Assembly: GCA_037074615.1 (NCBI GenBank)
Contig: CM073569.1
Location: 8,004,001-8,068,000 of the forward strand
Length of the DNA stretch: 64,000 nucleotides
Reading direction: 5' to 3'
Source: Leucaena leucocephala
Taxonomy: Eukaryota; Streptophyta; Magnoliopsida; Fabales; Fabaceae
Both the position numbers and the translations under genes were made by a program. The notes below the pieces were generated by a model that ran no database searches, was not told the origin of the DNA, and worked only from the letters and a program-made list of their open reading frames with translations. Positions 24,701 to 35,741 of this stretch are shown here, piece after piece; the stretch's first letter is position 1; the number at the start of each line of letters is the position of its first letter.

Positions 24701-27700
24701 AGATATTAAAGGTAAGAATGCTTATTGCAATAAAGGAAAAGTTGCAGACGTGGCTGACCTGTAATTGAATGGATTATCTTATTAAGGAGTCCATTCGTAA
24801 ACTACTTTACTGTATTTGTTGTCTGAATTCTTGTTACAAAGAAAAATTCATATTGTCGGTCCTTGGATGTAAATTTCACATCCAATCTTACCTTATAAAT
24901 CTTAGGGTCCACATTAGTGGCAACATATGTTAGCCATTTCGTACTCTGTTATTTTCCTCTGAATTCTGAGTTGTTTCTACTATGCTTGCCCTGAGTCTCA
25001 TGTCTACATATTTCACTCTTTTTTTAGTCAAGAGCCTGGTTGTTGACCTTAAAAAACAAGCTTCAATGGTTCGGAGAGAAGGCCAAAGACTATTTTTCAT
25101 AATCTTTTTACACTCCTTATCCCAGTGGCATTGGAGTATGGACAATGTATACGCCTATTTTACCCATGCAGAAATATTTGGATTACAAAAAAATTGCGAT
25201 AATGAAGATCAAACTTGTGTTGACCCCTTGGTCGTAGAAGCTGTTTTGGTATCTCATAAATTTATTCATCCCAAAAACTGAAGCTTGTAGGAGAAAGCCC
25301 TAAAATGATTTAGGGAAAATTACATATAAGTCCTAGGCAAGGAAGTTAATTACCAATAGGTACCCTAGATTCAACTTATTACTAATAGGTCCTTAATGCA
25401 AATTCGTTATCTTTTTCTGTCTTTCCCCACATACTATATTTGCATTCCTTGACTGGTTCTATAGTCTTTCAAACGCCATTCTTATTTCTACTGCAGCTTA
25501 GACAAAAGATAGCCTCCGCTACCTCAGCAATCAAATCTGTGTTTGGGCAAGAAGCAACTCAACAGGCTGATGCTGTAAGCCTAACCCTGCGGGGCTGGTG
25601 CTGCATTTAGTTTCAACGTAACATGCTTACATTTTGTTATATCTTCATTGTGCAGGCTGACAAACTGGAGAAGCTTAGAGAGAGGATGATAAAAGTGCGT
25701 GAGCTCTTTCGTGACACTGATGCAACTGAGTTTGTCATTGTAACAATCCCCACGGTATGAATACTAAATGTGCCACATAATTGACTGATCCTTGACAATT
25801 GTTGCATGTAATAGTTTATGACTTTACGATGTAATGTCACCATCTTACCATTTGAGGCAAAAGGTCATTTTAACTTCATCACTTAGAGGTTGTTTGGTAA
25901 ACACTATGGAAAAGGATTCATTTTTCAACATTGCAGAAGAAAACCAGATATGTTATATCTATATCCTCATTATCATGAATATATCTATATATAATAAACT
26001 CTATAGCAAGCCACAGCATTTATGAGTTATGAAAGATGCGGCTTAGTTCTTAAGACTCTGCAATACATAGGAAATGTGTTTAGTTACTTTACAATAGATG
26101 CCTTTTCTGTTATGATCTTATTAAGGGATAAAACTGACATTTTCAAACTTTTATTTTCCATTCCATTCCATGTATCGAAAGGTCTCTAGTATTGGGTTAA
26201 CTCTTTTCCTCATTGCTCCAAGGCTTTGCTTTCCTATGTATTAAAAAAACTAACGGTCTTTAGTATTTAGCAAGAAAAAGCATTCACAAGTATTCCTTAG
26301 TATGGTTCTTATTTTTTTATTGATAATGCTTTATTATAGTCCTTTGCTATATAAAATGTAATTAATTTCATTGTGAAGACAGCTAAATGTAAGATTATTC
26401 AAAAATCTATTTTGACCATAACTTGCTGCTGAAATTACTTATTATTCATTTAACATAGTCCTTTTACATTTTTTTTTTAATTCACTGTGTTGTTAAGAGG
26501 CCATTATTGACATATTCAAGACTCAAAACTTAAGGGGAGCATATTCTGTTATAAAAACTATAGTTACTATTGACAGTTAGTTACTATTAGTTACTATTGT
26601 CAATTACTATTAGGATATTGTTTGTCTATAAATTGTAGAAGGTGGTACAGATGGAAGACAGGAAATAAGACTGAACTTGATTGCATTTACTATCCTTTCA
26701 TTCTCTTCGTAAACCTCTCCTTCCTCATTCTTCTTCTCTTTCACATTTCCTGACTTCTCCTCTGTCCTTATTCTTTCTTTTACTATTCTTTCTATTCTTT
26801 CCTTATCTTTATCAATTCTTGATTAATAGACATACCAAGTGGTATTAGAGCCACGCTATCTTTGGACCTTCTGTTGCGCAGCGTTGAATGGTGGAGACAA
26901 GACAACAGATGGACGCCCGTATGCAAGTTGTGGAATAGCGGTTGCAAACAGTGGATGATTTGCAAGAAACGGTGCTAGGGATCCGCGATGAATTGCAGAA
27001 TATGGGTCAAGCCCTCTGACAGGAGCTGCAACGTGTCGCACAGGAGGTGCACGATCGTGGCCATGGGGCACCTAATAGGAACGGTGGTCATCGGAATAAT
27101 GACAACCTCGATGATCACTGATGACCCCGATTGCCAAGGATGGATTTCCCCAAGTACGATGGTAAAAACATTCATTCGTGGATAGTGACGTGTGAACGAT
27201 ACTTCAGGCTTGAAAACATTCTAGAGGAAGTACGAGTGGATGCCGCAGACGTGAATTTGGACGAAGAATCTTTTGAATGGCAGTTGGCCATGGAGTGTCG
27301 ATGGGGGAATTACCGGCCGACTTAGGATGAGTATGTAGAGCTCCTGAAGGGGACTTTCGGACCACCGTATGAGAGGCCAATGTCGGAACTGGCCCATCTG
27401 CGCTAGACAGGAACGTTGAAGGAATTTAACGTAAAATTTGACACGCTCGCGGCACGATTGGATTTGCCGGAAGCTTACCTTGTAGATGTATATGTGGGGG
27501 CGTTAAGGGAGGAAATTGCTGACTCTGTGATGATGTTTGACCCCCAAACTTGTAGAAGCTCGACGGCTAGCACGAGTGCAGGAAATTGCGATAAACATCG
27601 TTTGCGCAAAAAAAGCGGCGAAAGAGTGGGGAAGACAGCGGAGATTGGGAATTCTTACAAGAACGCCCTCTTGAATGGAGGAATGAACCAGCGTAGTAAT

Positions 27701-30700
27701 CTGACTCCCTTACCGATTAAAGATTCGGTGCCAGTGATCAAGAATCTGACCCGGTCTGTGCGCCCTCTTAAAATGCTGACAGCAGAGGAAGAAGTCGAGC
27801 ATCGTGTAAAGAATTTGTGTTTCTATTGTCATGAGCCATTCTCGCGTGATCATCGCTGCCTTCAGAGGCAAAGGATGTAATTGCACTTTATGGCTTTTGA
27901 TGAAGACAGTACTGAAGACAGAGATGCAGGGCTTGACTGTGAGGATGGTGGTGAATCAATTCTGATAATTTCTTTGCATGTTATTCAGGGTGGAGAGACT
28001 TCCGAGCCATGAAGGTAGCTGGAAATTTGGGGAAACGTAGTATCTATGTCTTAATTGACACGGGTAGCATGCATAATTTTCTCGACTTCAATCTGACGAG
28101 GAGGTTGGGCTGGCAAGAACAAGGTACTGAGTGCTCCTCTGTACAGATTGCTAGGGGCCGCAGATTGCAAGTTCATGGTATTTGGAAGAATTTTAGATGG
28201 CGAATGTAGGGTTTGGAGTTTGAATCTGCATTTAGGGTTATTATTTACACACATATGACATGGTTTTGTGGCTGGAGTGGTTGAAGTCCCTTAAAAATGT
28301 CTACTGGGAATATGACAAGATGGCTATGCATTTTTGGTATAGAGGGAGGGCTGTGTAAGTTGCAAGCAGTGGGACCTGCGGCTGTGGAGGCGGTACCAAT
28401 CTCTAGGTTAAGTCTTCACTGTAGTAATAATCAACAAAGATTTCTAACACAACTCCTACAACCCCCGGAGGAAATTAAATCTCAATGTCTTGCAATTCAG
28501 GCTGAAATGGTTGCTATTCCAGAGGAGGTGCAAACGGTTTTGACTAAGTTTGGGGATGTATTTGTGGAATCCCAGGGCTTGCCACCATTGAGGGCTAGTC
28601 ATAACCACCCTATTGTTCTCCAAGAAGGACCAGATCCAATAAACCTTAAGCCCTATCATTACCCAGCTATGAAAAAAGATGTGATTGAGCAGCAGATCAA
28701 GGGTCTTTTATAGAATAGGGTGCTTCAAGAAAGTTCCTCACCTTTCTGTGCTCCCATTGTTGTGGTAAAGAAAAAGGTTGTGATACTTGTGCTAGGTGTA
28801 AATATGAAACAGTAGCTTCTCCAGGTTTGTTACAGCCATCGCCAATTCCAAGCAAGGTTTGGGAGAGCATATCAATGGATTTCATAGAAGGGCTCCCTAG
28901 GTCTAATGGGAAGGAGGTAATTTGGGTTATAATTGACCGAATGAGTAAGTATGGACATTTCATCAGTTTATCTCATCCCTTTTCAGCTTCTTCCCTTGCC
29001 CAAGTTTTTCTTGACCAGGTATATAAACTTCATAGAGCACCAGTAGAGATTATTAGTGATAGAGATCCTGTCTTCATCAGTAATCTCTGGAAGGAGTTTC
29101 TCAGAGTTATAAAAATTGAACAAAAGCTGTCTTCAGCTTATCATCCTCAAAGTGATGGACAAACTGAAATTTTGAACCGTTGTTTAGAATCCTATTTAAG
29201 GTGTATGTGTTGGGAAAATCCCAAGGAATGGAATTAGTGGGTGCCCTTGGCTAAATGGTGGTATAATACTACTTTTCATACTTCTACTAAGGCAACCCCG
29301 TTTGAGCTACTATATGGCCAAAACCGTCCAGTTTATTCTCCCTATATCCCTAGAACGGCTGTCATTGAAGCTGTGGATGGGAGTTTCATAGCAAGGGAAA
29401 GAATGCTAGCTGTATTAAAACACCATTTACATAAATCTGTTAATACAATGAAGCAGAGGGCGGATGCTAGGAGATCTGACCATGAATTTCAAATAGGTCA
29501 ATGGGTTTTTCTTAAGCTCCAACCTTATAGACAGGTTTCTGCAGAAACTAGAAGCACTCAAAAGCTGTCTCCTCGGTTTTATGGTCCTTACAAAATAATA
29601 GAGAAGATATGACTAGTAGCTTACAAGTTAGAGCTACCACCAGAGTCCAGAATTCATCCTACATTTCATGTGTCTTTGTTGAAATTGTTTCCAGATCCTC
29701 GTGTTAAACAAAGACATCCCCTTACTGAGTACCCTACTGTTCCTAGTTCTCAATACCCTGAGAAAGTACTGGCCAATCGAGTTGGAAGGAGGAAAAAGCG
29801 AATTATTACTGAAGTATTAGTGCAATGGAAGGGATATCTTGAAGAAGAAGCTTCTTGGATTTCTCTCTATAAGCTACAACAACAATTTCCTGAATTTCAG
29901 ATTTCTAACACTTGAGGACAAGGTTTGGTTTGAAGGGGGGGTTTTGTTATAAAAACTATAGTTACTATTGACAGTTACTGACAGTTGCTATTAGTTACTA
30001 TTGTCAATTACTATTAGGATATTGTTTGTCTATAAATAGTAGAAGGTGGTACAGATGGAAGACAGGCAATAAGACTGAACTTGATTGCATTTACTATCCT
30101 TTCATTCTCTCCGTAAACCTCTCCTTCCTTATTCTTCTCTTTCACATTTCCTGACTTCTCCTCTGTCCCTATTCTTTCTTTTACCATTCTTTCTATTCTT
30201 TCCCTATCTTTATCAATTCTTGATTAAGAGACATACCATATTCCAACAGCTAACGAGAAGATTTAGGATATCTTAGATTGAGTCAGTATTGATTTAGTTG
30301 TTGATTTATTCATTCAATAATTGTTTATTTCCCTTGTGCTATTAAGAAGTTTATTTCATTTAGGAGATCTTAGGTAGGGATATTCTTGAGTTGGAATTAA
30401 TTGTATCTTGGAGACTCTTCTTGGGCTATTAAGAAGTTTACGAGTGAGTTTATTGCTCGTATTTTCCTAATAGATTTTTACTCTCAATAAAAGTTTCCTT
30501 TTTATTCTCAGTTCTCAAAAGTTTCTTGATAATACTCACTTGTACTTTTGTGCTTTTTCTCCCAAAGGTGATGGCAGTCAGTGAGTCATCTAGATTGAGT
30601 TCCTCCTTGAAGAAGGAAAGTGTTCCTCTGAAGAGGCTTATTGTCAATCAGATGCTACCACCATCGGCATCTGATTGCAAATTTTGTGCTATGAAAAGAA

Positions 30701-31930
30701 AGGTACTTTAGTATTTGCTCCTGTATGTTTGAATTGGTTAAATAATCTCTGTAGGGGTATAATAAGGGAGAAGGGGAGGTTTCATCTACTTGGGAAACTA
30801 ACCTTTCAAAATCCTTCAAAACTCTCCGCGTTTTGAATTTAAATTTCTCCAAGTTTTGGCAATTTTGGAGGATAAACCAGCCATTGAGTAATATTTTATT
30901 CATTGTTTCTTTTTCTTCAAATTTCTTATAAATAAACTAACTCCTTGTAATTCATCATTTTGGTTAAGGATTTTGACAAAGTATATTGATATTTAATTAT
31001 ATTATTTTGTTGACTCTTTTAAGATCTTGTTAATATTAAACATTTAAACTAAGAAAGGGAAATTATCATTTAGCTATTCTGTTCCTCCCTTCTTTCTCTA
31101 CTTCTTGTGGGGATTCCTCCCTTTTCCTTTCCCTTGGAATAGCCAATCATATTCTCATTGTCATTCAAAGTTTCTGACTGTTTTGAATGTTTGTCAACCT
31201 GAAATGTAGTGCATGCAATCCAACAACTTAAGGAGAAATTAAACTCTTGTTTTTACAACTCTTAGAGCTTTCAAAATTGGTTGAATTCGTTGGGTTAATT
31301 TGTTTTATCTACTAATTAAATGGGTTATTTAGTATAATCCTTTTTAACTCAGTTCACTTGAGCCACTGCATCAACAAGTTCATGGTTTGATCCATATTAG
31401 TTAGAATATATAAAAATAAAAACTTAGAACTATTTAAACAAGAGTGAAAACAGAACTATGTATAAGCAAAGTAACAAAAGAAAAAGGGAAAAGGCTAAAT
31501 GCAATAGCTTTATTAAATAACCTTAATCATTCTTCGTTCTCTCTTGAACTCTGTTAAACATTAAATGTTGATTGTTGAGTATTAAATTGAAGGGCCTTTT
31601 ATTTTTATTTTCTTATGGATTGAATTCATGGTTTTTATCAATTCAATTCAGTGGGTCAAAACAAATTAACACATATAACCTGTAAGCTTAGTGTTGTATT
31701 GGCCTCCTCCAGATGGATTGGCTTGTTTGAGAACTCTACATATTCCATGGTTAGCTTTAAAGTTGACAACTTTTTATGCTGAATCTTTTCAGGATCAAAT
31801 GCGTGCTCTTGATATGATCCAGAATGATCCGGAGCTCTCCAGTTTGGTTATGATCCAGGCCCCACTAGTTGATGTAGAAATACGAGGTGTTCCAGCTCTT
31901 AAATTTCTGGGAGACATTATTTGGAAATGA
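21769..31930 (+). CDS. GET3B: GET3B-type organellar ArsA/GET3 ATPase, 11 coding exons
   Basis: ATPase of the GET3/TRC40 (ArsA) family. The cytosolic member delivers tail-anchored proteins to the ER; the plant B/C types act in organelles. Exons: 21769-21949, 22635-22846, 22961-23023, 23187-23297, 24313-24387, 24490-24558, 24646-24711, 25497-25574, 25656-25754, 30568-30702 and 31793-31930, all with GT-AG introns. Exon 1 ends in phase 1 and exon 2 restores it; every later junction is phase 0. The product is 408 residues, close to the usual length for organellar members. Residues 1 to about 60 are rich in S, T, R and K, poor in acids and fit a transit peptide. The deviant P-loop GKGGVGKT is at 90-97, switch I DPAHSLSDSF at 120-129, switch II DTAPTGH at 233-239 (split by intron 6), the adenine-loop N at 345 and CxxC (CKFC) at 355-358. 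The C-terminus is GDIIWK. No key residue is missing. Intron 9 holds a Ty3/Gypsy element in the sense orientation. Plastid rather than mitochondrial location is inference. Confidence 0.95.
23640..24312. other. GET3B intron 4 interior, old repeat debris
   Basis: After an A-rich run (23664-23677) this part of the intron carries two diverged copies of a block around TTAAGCTATTAAGGCAACCC (23815-23865) and TTTAGCTTTGAAGGCTACGG (24242-24290). Both run into CTTGTTATAATATCTAA-like sequence. It is likely an old inserted repeat. No boundary or TSD was found. Confidence 0.45.
26542..26546. repeat. TSD TATTC, left of Gypsy element
   Basis: TATTC directly precedes the TG of the 5' LTR and is repeated at 30239-30243 directly after the CA of the 3' LTR. 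A 5-bp perfect duplication is the standard LTR-retrotransposon signature. Confidence 0.9.
26547..26837 (+). repeat. 5' LTR of Gypsy element
   Basis: Begins TGTTATAAAAACTATAG and ends GACATACCA, with TATAAATTGTAGAAGG at about 26629 as a likely TATA region. Its partner is 29945-30238. A pyrimidine-rich U5 (TTTCTTTTACTATTCTTTC) precedes the end. Confidence 0.92.
26840..26852 (+). other. Primer-binding site, initiator-tRNA-Met type
   Basis: TGGTATTAGAGCC lies two bases after the 5' LTR and differs by one base from the usual plant TGGTATCAGAGC(C), complementary to the 3' end of initiator methionine tRNA. Confidence 0.85.
26888..27880 (+). pseudogene. Gypsy gag remnant
   Basis: Translation in shifting frames gives METRQQMDARMQVVE, then MDFPKYDG and HSWIVTCERYF (the typical plant Gypsy capsid start) at 27131-27220. 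FNVKFDTLAARLDLPEAYLV follows near 27423-27480. The C-terminal knuckle CFYCHEPFSRDHRC is at about 27818-27860. Several stops interrupt it (for example near 27001, 27120 and 27325). Confidence 0.85.
28009..28776 (+). pseudogene. Gypsy protease and truncated RT start
   Basis: The aspartic protease active-site motif appears as VLIDTGSMHNFL at about 28045-28085. A later frame carries VLTKFGDVF and LPPLRASHNHPIVLQ, then the RT N-terminal block KPYHYPAMKKDVIEQQI. A stop follows at 28711-28713, then SSPFCAPIVVVKKK. At about 28776 the sequence jumps directly to integrase: the fingers and palm with YxDD and the whole RNase H are gone. Confidence 0.85.
28777..29914 (+). pseudogene. Gypsy integrase and chromodomain remnant
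   Basis: After the deletion junction CDTCARCKYE keeps the second half of the HHCC zinc domain. The core keeps MDFIEGLP (first D), SDRDPVF (second D) and SDGQTEI (catalytic E) within 28830-29180. A TAG at 29236 interrupts the core before WWYNTTFH. The tail reads KLSPRFYGPYKI, a stop near 29610, and then a chromodomain VLVQWKGYLEEEASW at about 29817-29862. This places it among chromovirus-type Gypsy elements, which target certain chromatin. Confidence 0.9.
29945..30238 (+). repeat. 3' LTR of Gypsy element
   Basis: Partner of the 5' LTR. It differs by a small indel near its start (CAGTTACTGACAGTTGC versus CAGTTAGTTAC), a 3-bp indel in the TTCTTC run and about eight substitutions. It is followed by TATTC (30239-30243). 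Confidence 0.92.
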
Positions 31931-31958
31931 AGGCAACAGTTATACTAGTAATGTTTTG

Positions 31959-32934
31959 GTAAGTGTTATTTACCTATTTTAAGCACTTCCTAGCTTAATC
32001 TGTTCCTTTAAGCTTCCAACAGTAATGTTTAAGACATTGGATAATTACTGTAAAAAAAACTGCTTAAATAAGAAAATATGCTTTTTTATTTGACGATGGA
32101 ATTTAATCCATAGTTATTGGAACCCTGACCAAACGATTAATTAAGAAGGACTGAATACCTAATTTCCTAGTTCAACTTCTAGACCCCTAATTAAACCGGT
32201 CATTTTTGTATGACAAGCTAATAATATATCATAAATGAAATATAATGTAATATAGTACGATGTGTTGATACTTAGTGTGTGCACGTGATCGCTTCACAAT
32301 AAAGATGTATATGCTACTCATATCAGATAGATTGCCAGTTCAGTTTCCAAGTAAATTGCAGAAACTATCAAATTAGTGATAGTAAAATGCCTAATAAACT
32401 TAAAGGGTAGTTTTATTGAAGTGTACATGACCTGAGATGTTATATGATAATGAATCTTGGCCGTTGAAGGGACAAGAGAAAAAAAATTGTGGTAGCAGGG
32501 ATGAGAATGTTAAGATAGATATATTTGTATATGAAAAGATAAAAGTCATAATGATTGTATATGAGAAAAAGCTGACGTGGCATCTAGAAAGAAGAAAATG
32601 ATAGAGTATGTTTGAGGCAGTAAAGCAGGTTGATGGAAACACTAATGAGGAGGGTTGAGGGTTGAACTATGGTTTTTAGCCTTATGAAGAGAGGTAAAAG
32701 AAGGGCCAAGAAGGGCATTCAAGAGAGTTATCAAACAGGATATTGTTGAATGATATATCTAAAAAAAATAGTTTTTGATAGAGACCACACTTAATGAGAT
32801 AAAAATTCTTATTGTTTTAGTTTAATTGTTGGTTTAATTTAAAAAGGTCACATAACCAAAGTGCTGGTGTTTTCATTTTGCAATTTCCGTGGTGAATTGT
32901 GAATGAAGCACATGACATCAACGGTTGCTTGCAG
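31959..32934 (+). other. Predicted 3'-UTR intron of GET3B
   Basis: A strong donor TTTTG|GTAAGTG lies 28 nt after the stop codon. A good acceptor, TTGCTTGCAG|G, occurs at 32934. A splice 28 nt past the stop is under the ~50-55 nt distance that usually triggers nonsense-mediated decay. The exon beyond would run from 32935 to a polyadenylation site I cannot place (perhaps 33080-33180). Confidence 0.55.
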
Positions 32935-33075
32935 GTTTATATGATGAAAATACCGCATAAGTTGTTCGAAATCCTATGCCGGCAGTCCAAAAGAGGCGGT
33001 AGCTTACAAGCCTTACAATTCATAAGGGCTCTAGATAGTAGAAAATCTCCACAGCCACCTTCATGACAAATAATG
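32935..33075 (+). other. Probable GET3B 3'-UTR exon
   Basis: Less AT-rich than its surroundings, with an open 44-codon frame from 32935 to the TGA at about 33064 (reading KIPHKLFEILCRQ, then GGSLQALQFIRALDS). Whether this is only UTR, or an alternative coding end used when the exon 11 stop is skipped, cannot be settled from sequence. I recognise no family. Confidence 0.45.
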
Positions 33076-33129
33076 AGTAGATGTAAATTCAACTTTTGTA
33101 GAGCAGTGACAGATTTGAAAGTCTGATGA

Positions 33130-33350
33130 TTTATTTCTAAGGTATATGTATCAATATATATGCTGTTCTTGAAGATAGAGTGAGATATGTCAAGATTTTA
33201 GCTATACAATCAAATCTCTAATAAATACAATTAAATCAAATCTGATATTATTCTAATAATAACAATAATATCTCTAACTATAATATTCTAATATTATTAT
33301 ATCAGTTATAATATTAATATTATAATATTAGAATATTACTATATTTCCTT
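33130..33350 (-). repeat. Probable 3' LTR remnant of the Copia element
   Basis: On the minus strand this AT-rich block directly follows the Copia RNase H end and a CTTGAAAGGAAA polypurine-like run. It carries repeated AATATTATAATATT motifs and then LTR-like sequence. No clean TG/CA end or TSD was found. It may overlap the polyadenylation region of GET3B. Confidence 0.4.
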
Positions 33351-33356
33351 TCAAGT

Positions 33357-33560
33357 TAAATTATAGATACAAAATGTTCAAACATTTCTTCTGATAGTCC
33401 CTTGGTAAGAATATCTGTCATTTGTAGCCTTGTAGGTATGTAGGTAAGGCACATAATCCCATCTACTTTCTCACGAATAAAGTGTTTGTCCATCTCCACA
33501 TGTTCTGTTCTGCTATGTTAGATAAAGTTCAAAGCTATGTTTATAGCGTCCTTTTTATCA
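33357..33560 (-). pseudogene. Copia RNase H C-terminal remnant
   Basis: Minus-strand translation gives CDKKDAIN, then EHVEMDKHFIREKVDGIM and RLQMTDILTKGLSEEMFE, the characteristic end of Copia pol. The first block normally reads CDNKAAI. Confidence 0.85.
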
Positions 33561-34054
33561 CAAATATGTTTCAATGGAGCATCTATTTTCAAATGGACTT
33601 CCTCTACAACTCTTGTTAACCACAGCCCCTCCATGATTCCTTAAGGCTTATAATTCTGATTCTGCACTACTTTTAGCTACTACTTTCTGTTTCTGACTCT
33701 GCCAAGTGACAATATTTCCCTATATAAATGTGCAATAGCCTAAAGTAGATCGACTGTCTTCTTGTGATCTGACATAATCTGCATCAGTGTAGAACTAATC
33801 TATTGTTGCTCTTTTTGAAAAGTAGACCACGACCAGGGGTACCTTTTATGTATTGCAATATCTTGTAGGGTGAGTTCATATGTTTCTTCTTTGGATCATG
33901 CATATGTTGGCTGACCACACAATAAAGGCAATATCAGGACATGTGTTAGAGAGATAAATTAGTTTCCCAACTAACCTTTGCTATCTTCCTTTGTCTGTTG
34001 CCATTTCATCCCTCTCTTGCTTCTTTTGTTTTTCGACGTCCTTGTCAGTCTTTG

Positions 34055-35041
34055 CTACAGACTTTTTGTTTTCTGTTTCATGGTAGTGATATGGACTTTA
34101 CTCGATTTATACCCAAGCATACCTGTCTTTTTGAGAAGATTAAGAATATACTTTCTTTGGGATAAATAAATACCATTCTTGGATCTTGCTACTTCCATGC
34201 CAAGGAAGTACTTCAATTTACCAAGATCTTTGACCTCAGATTCACGGTTTAATGCTACTTTAACTTGATCAATCTCCTTAATATCATTACCTGTAACAAT
34301 AATATCATCCACATAGACAATGATAATAGTGATGCGATTATTATGTCTGGATATATAGTATGATCAGATAAACTTTGCTTGTACCTCTCAACCTTGAGGA
34401 CACTAGAAAATCTATCAAACTAGGCATGTGGTGACTGCTTCAACCTGTAGATAGATTTCTTGAGTTTACACTTGATTTTGTGTTCCTTCTTCAAAACCTG
34501 GTGGAAGTGTCATATATACTTCCTATTTTAACTCTCCATTGAGAAACGCATTCTTAATATCTAGTTATTCAAGGGGCCAATCTAGGTTTGCTTCCGCTGA
34601 GAGAAGTACCCAAATGGTATTGATCTTTGCAACAGGTGCAAAAGTTTCATTGTAGTCAATACCCTGTGTTTGAGTGAAACCCTGAGCAACAACTCTAGCA
34701 TTTAGCTTGTTTAGAGTACTATCAGCATTATATTTAGGAGTGAACACCCACTTGCAACTTACTGGTTTTATTCCTAGAGGTAGCTCCATTATCTCCCAAG
34801 TCCCATTTTTCTCCAAAGCTTGCATCTCCTTCAACACTTCCTTTTTGCACTCCGGGATAGCTAATGCCTCATGAACATTGTTAGGAATCTTAATGCTATC
34901 AAGGTTAGTTACAAAAGCATGGTAACCTAGAGTAAGAGAGGCATAAGAAACAAACTTTTTGATGGGATGCTTTATACGTGCCCATGATGGTTTTCTCAAT
35001 GCAATAGGGAGATCAAGATCCTCGATAGTGCCAGTGACCAC
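34055..35041 (-). pseudogene. Copia reverse transcriptase remnant
   Basis: At 34565-35041 the minus strand reads HEALAIPECKKEVLKEMQAL, NGTWEIMELPLG, CKWVFTPKYNADSTL and FAPVAKINTIWVLLS, the Copia RT fingers and palm. At 34055-34320 it reads DDIIVTGND (preceded by YV, the YVDD catalytic motif), then KDLGKLKYFLGMEVARSKNG. The two parts are separated by a broken stretch at 34320-34565. Confidence 0.9.
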
Positions 35042-35206
35042 ATTCTCATCAGTCTTGATCTACCAACGGTTCAGGAATTGGCTTTACCTCGGAGATATGA
35101 TGGTTGTGACTCGAGTGATGTCATCGTGAGTACATTTTTCCCCATCTTTGAGTTTCAGTTATGGCTAGAAGTTGTGAGGGTTCATGTGGAGTAGGGGAAA
35201 TGGGTT

Positions 35207-35736
35207 CTATAGGTTGACATTCATTCTAACACTCCCCCTGAATCGAAGGCTTAGGATAATAGGACTTGTGCTCAACGAAGGTGACATCATGGGTAACAAA
35301 GTGTTTGGATTGGATGTCATGTGATCATATGCCCTTGTATCCACAATCCACTTGGAGGGAAGAAGGGAGGTATGTAAAGCAACAGGAACTATACCTTTGT
35401 GAGCTATGGACGTAGACCCATGAGGTTTCTGTTCGGCTTGAAGAGTTCTGAACACATTTGCAATTTGATTGAGTTGCTCTTGGCTGAAAGATGTAGATAG
35501 CTCAGACAGGAGCGGTGCATACACTGATTCATTAGAGACCTGATAAGCATGTGGTTTGTTCTTTCGTGGTTTCCAATAAGCAGGTTTGACACAGATGTCC
35601 TAACACTTGTCACAGGTGTGTCCCACCTTCTTATAGTGCTCACAAGTGGGTCGAGACTTAACCGAGGCATTAGGAACATCATTCTTATTTACAAAAGTAG
35701 TAGAGTCAACGAAAGAATGTTTAGAATCAACAAGCA
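35207..35736 (-). pseudogene. Copia gag C-terminus and protease remnant
   Basis: In shifting frames it shows CEHYKKVGHTCDKC, a zinc knuckle missing its regular third residue. FSQEQLNQIANVFRTLQ follows, then SKWIVDTRAYDHMT, the mutated protease active site, at about 35310-35350. Its gag reading frame continues on the far side of the solo LTR at 37645. Confidence 0.85.
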
Positions 35737-35741
35737 TAGTC

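Larger units (their letters stand above)
26547..30238 (+). mobile_element. Internally deleted chromodomain Ty3/Gypsy retrotransposon in GET3B intron 9
   Basis: A 3,692-bp element with LTRs of 291 and 294 bp (TGTTATAAAA...ATACCA). It has a tRNA primer-binding site and a polypurine run (GAAGGGGGGG at about 29932-29941), and is flanked by TATTC duplications. The order is gag, protease, start of RT, then integrase and chromodomain. The catalytic RT and RNase H are missing, which explains the short length. In-frame stops interrupt gag, the RT stub and the integrase, so it cannot move on its own. By eye the LTRs differ at about 8-9 substitutions plus two short indels (about 3%), so insertion is fairly recent compared with other elements here. 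It lies in the same orientation as GET3B. Confidence 0.93.

Noticed and set aside
28827..29612. Integrase ORFs as an active retrotransposon protein
   Set aside because: There is an in-frame stop at 29236, another near 29610, and no RT or RNase H. The element cannot be autonomous.
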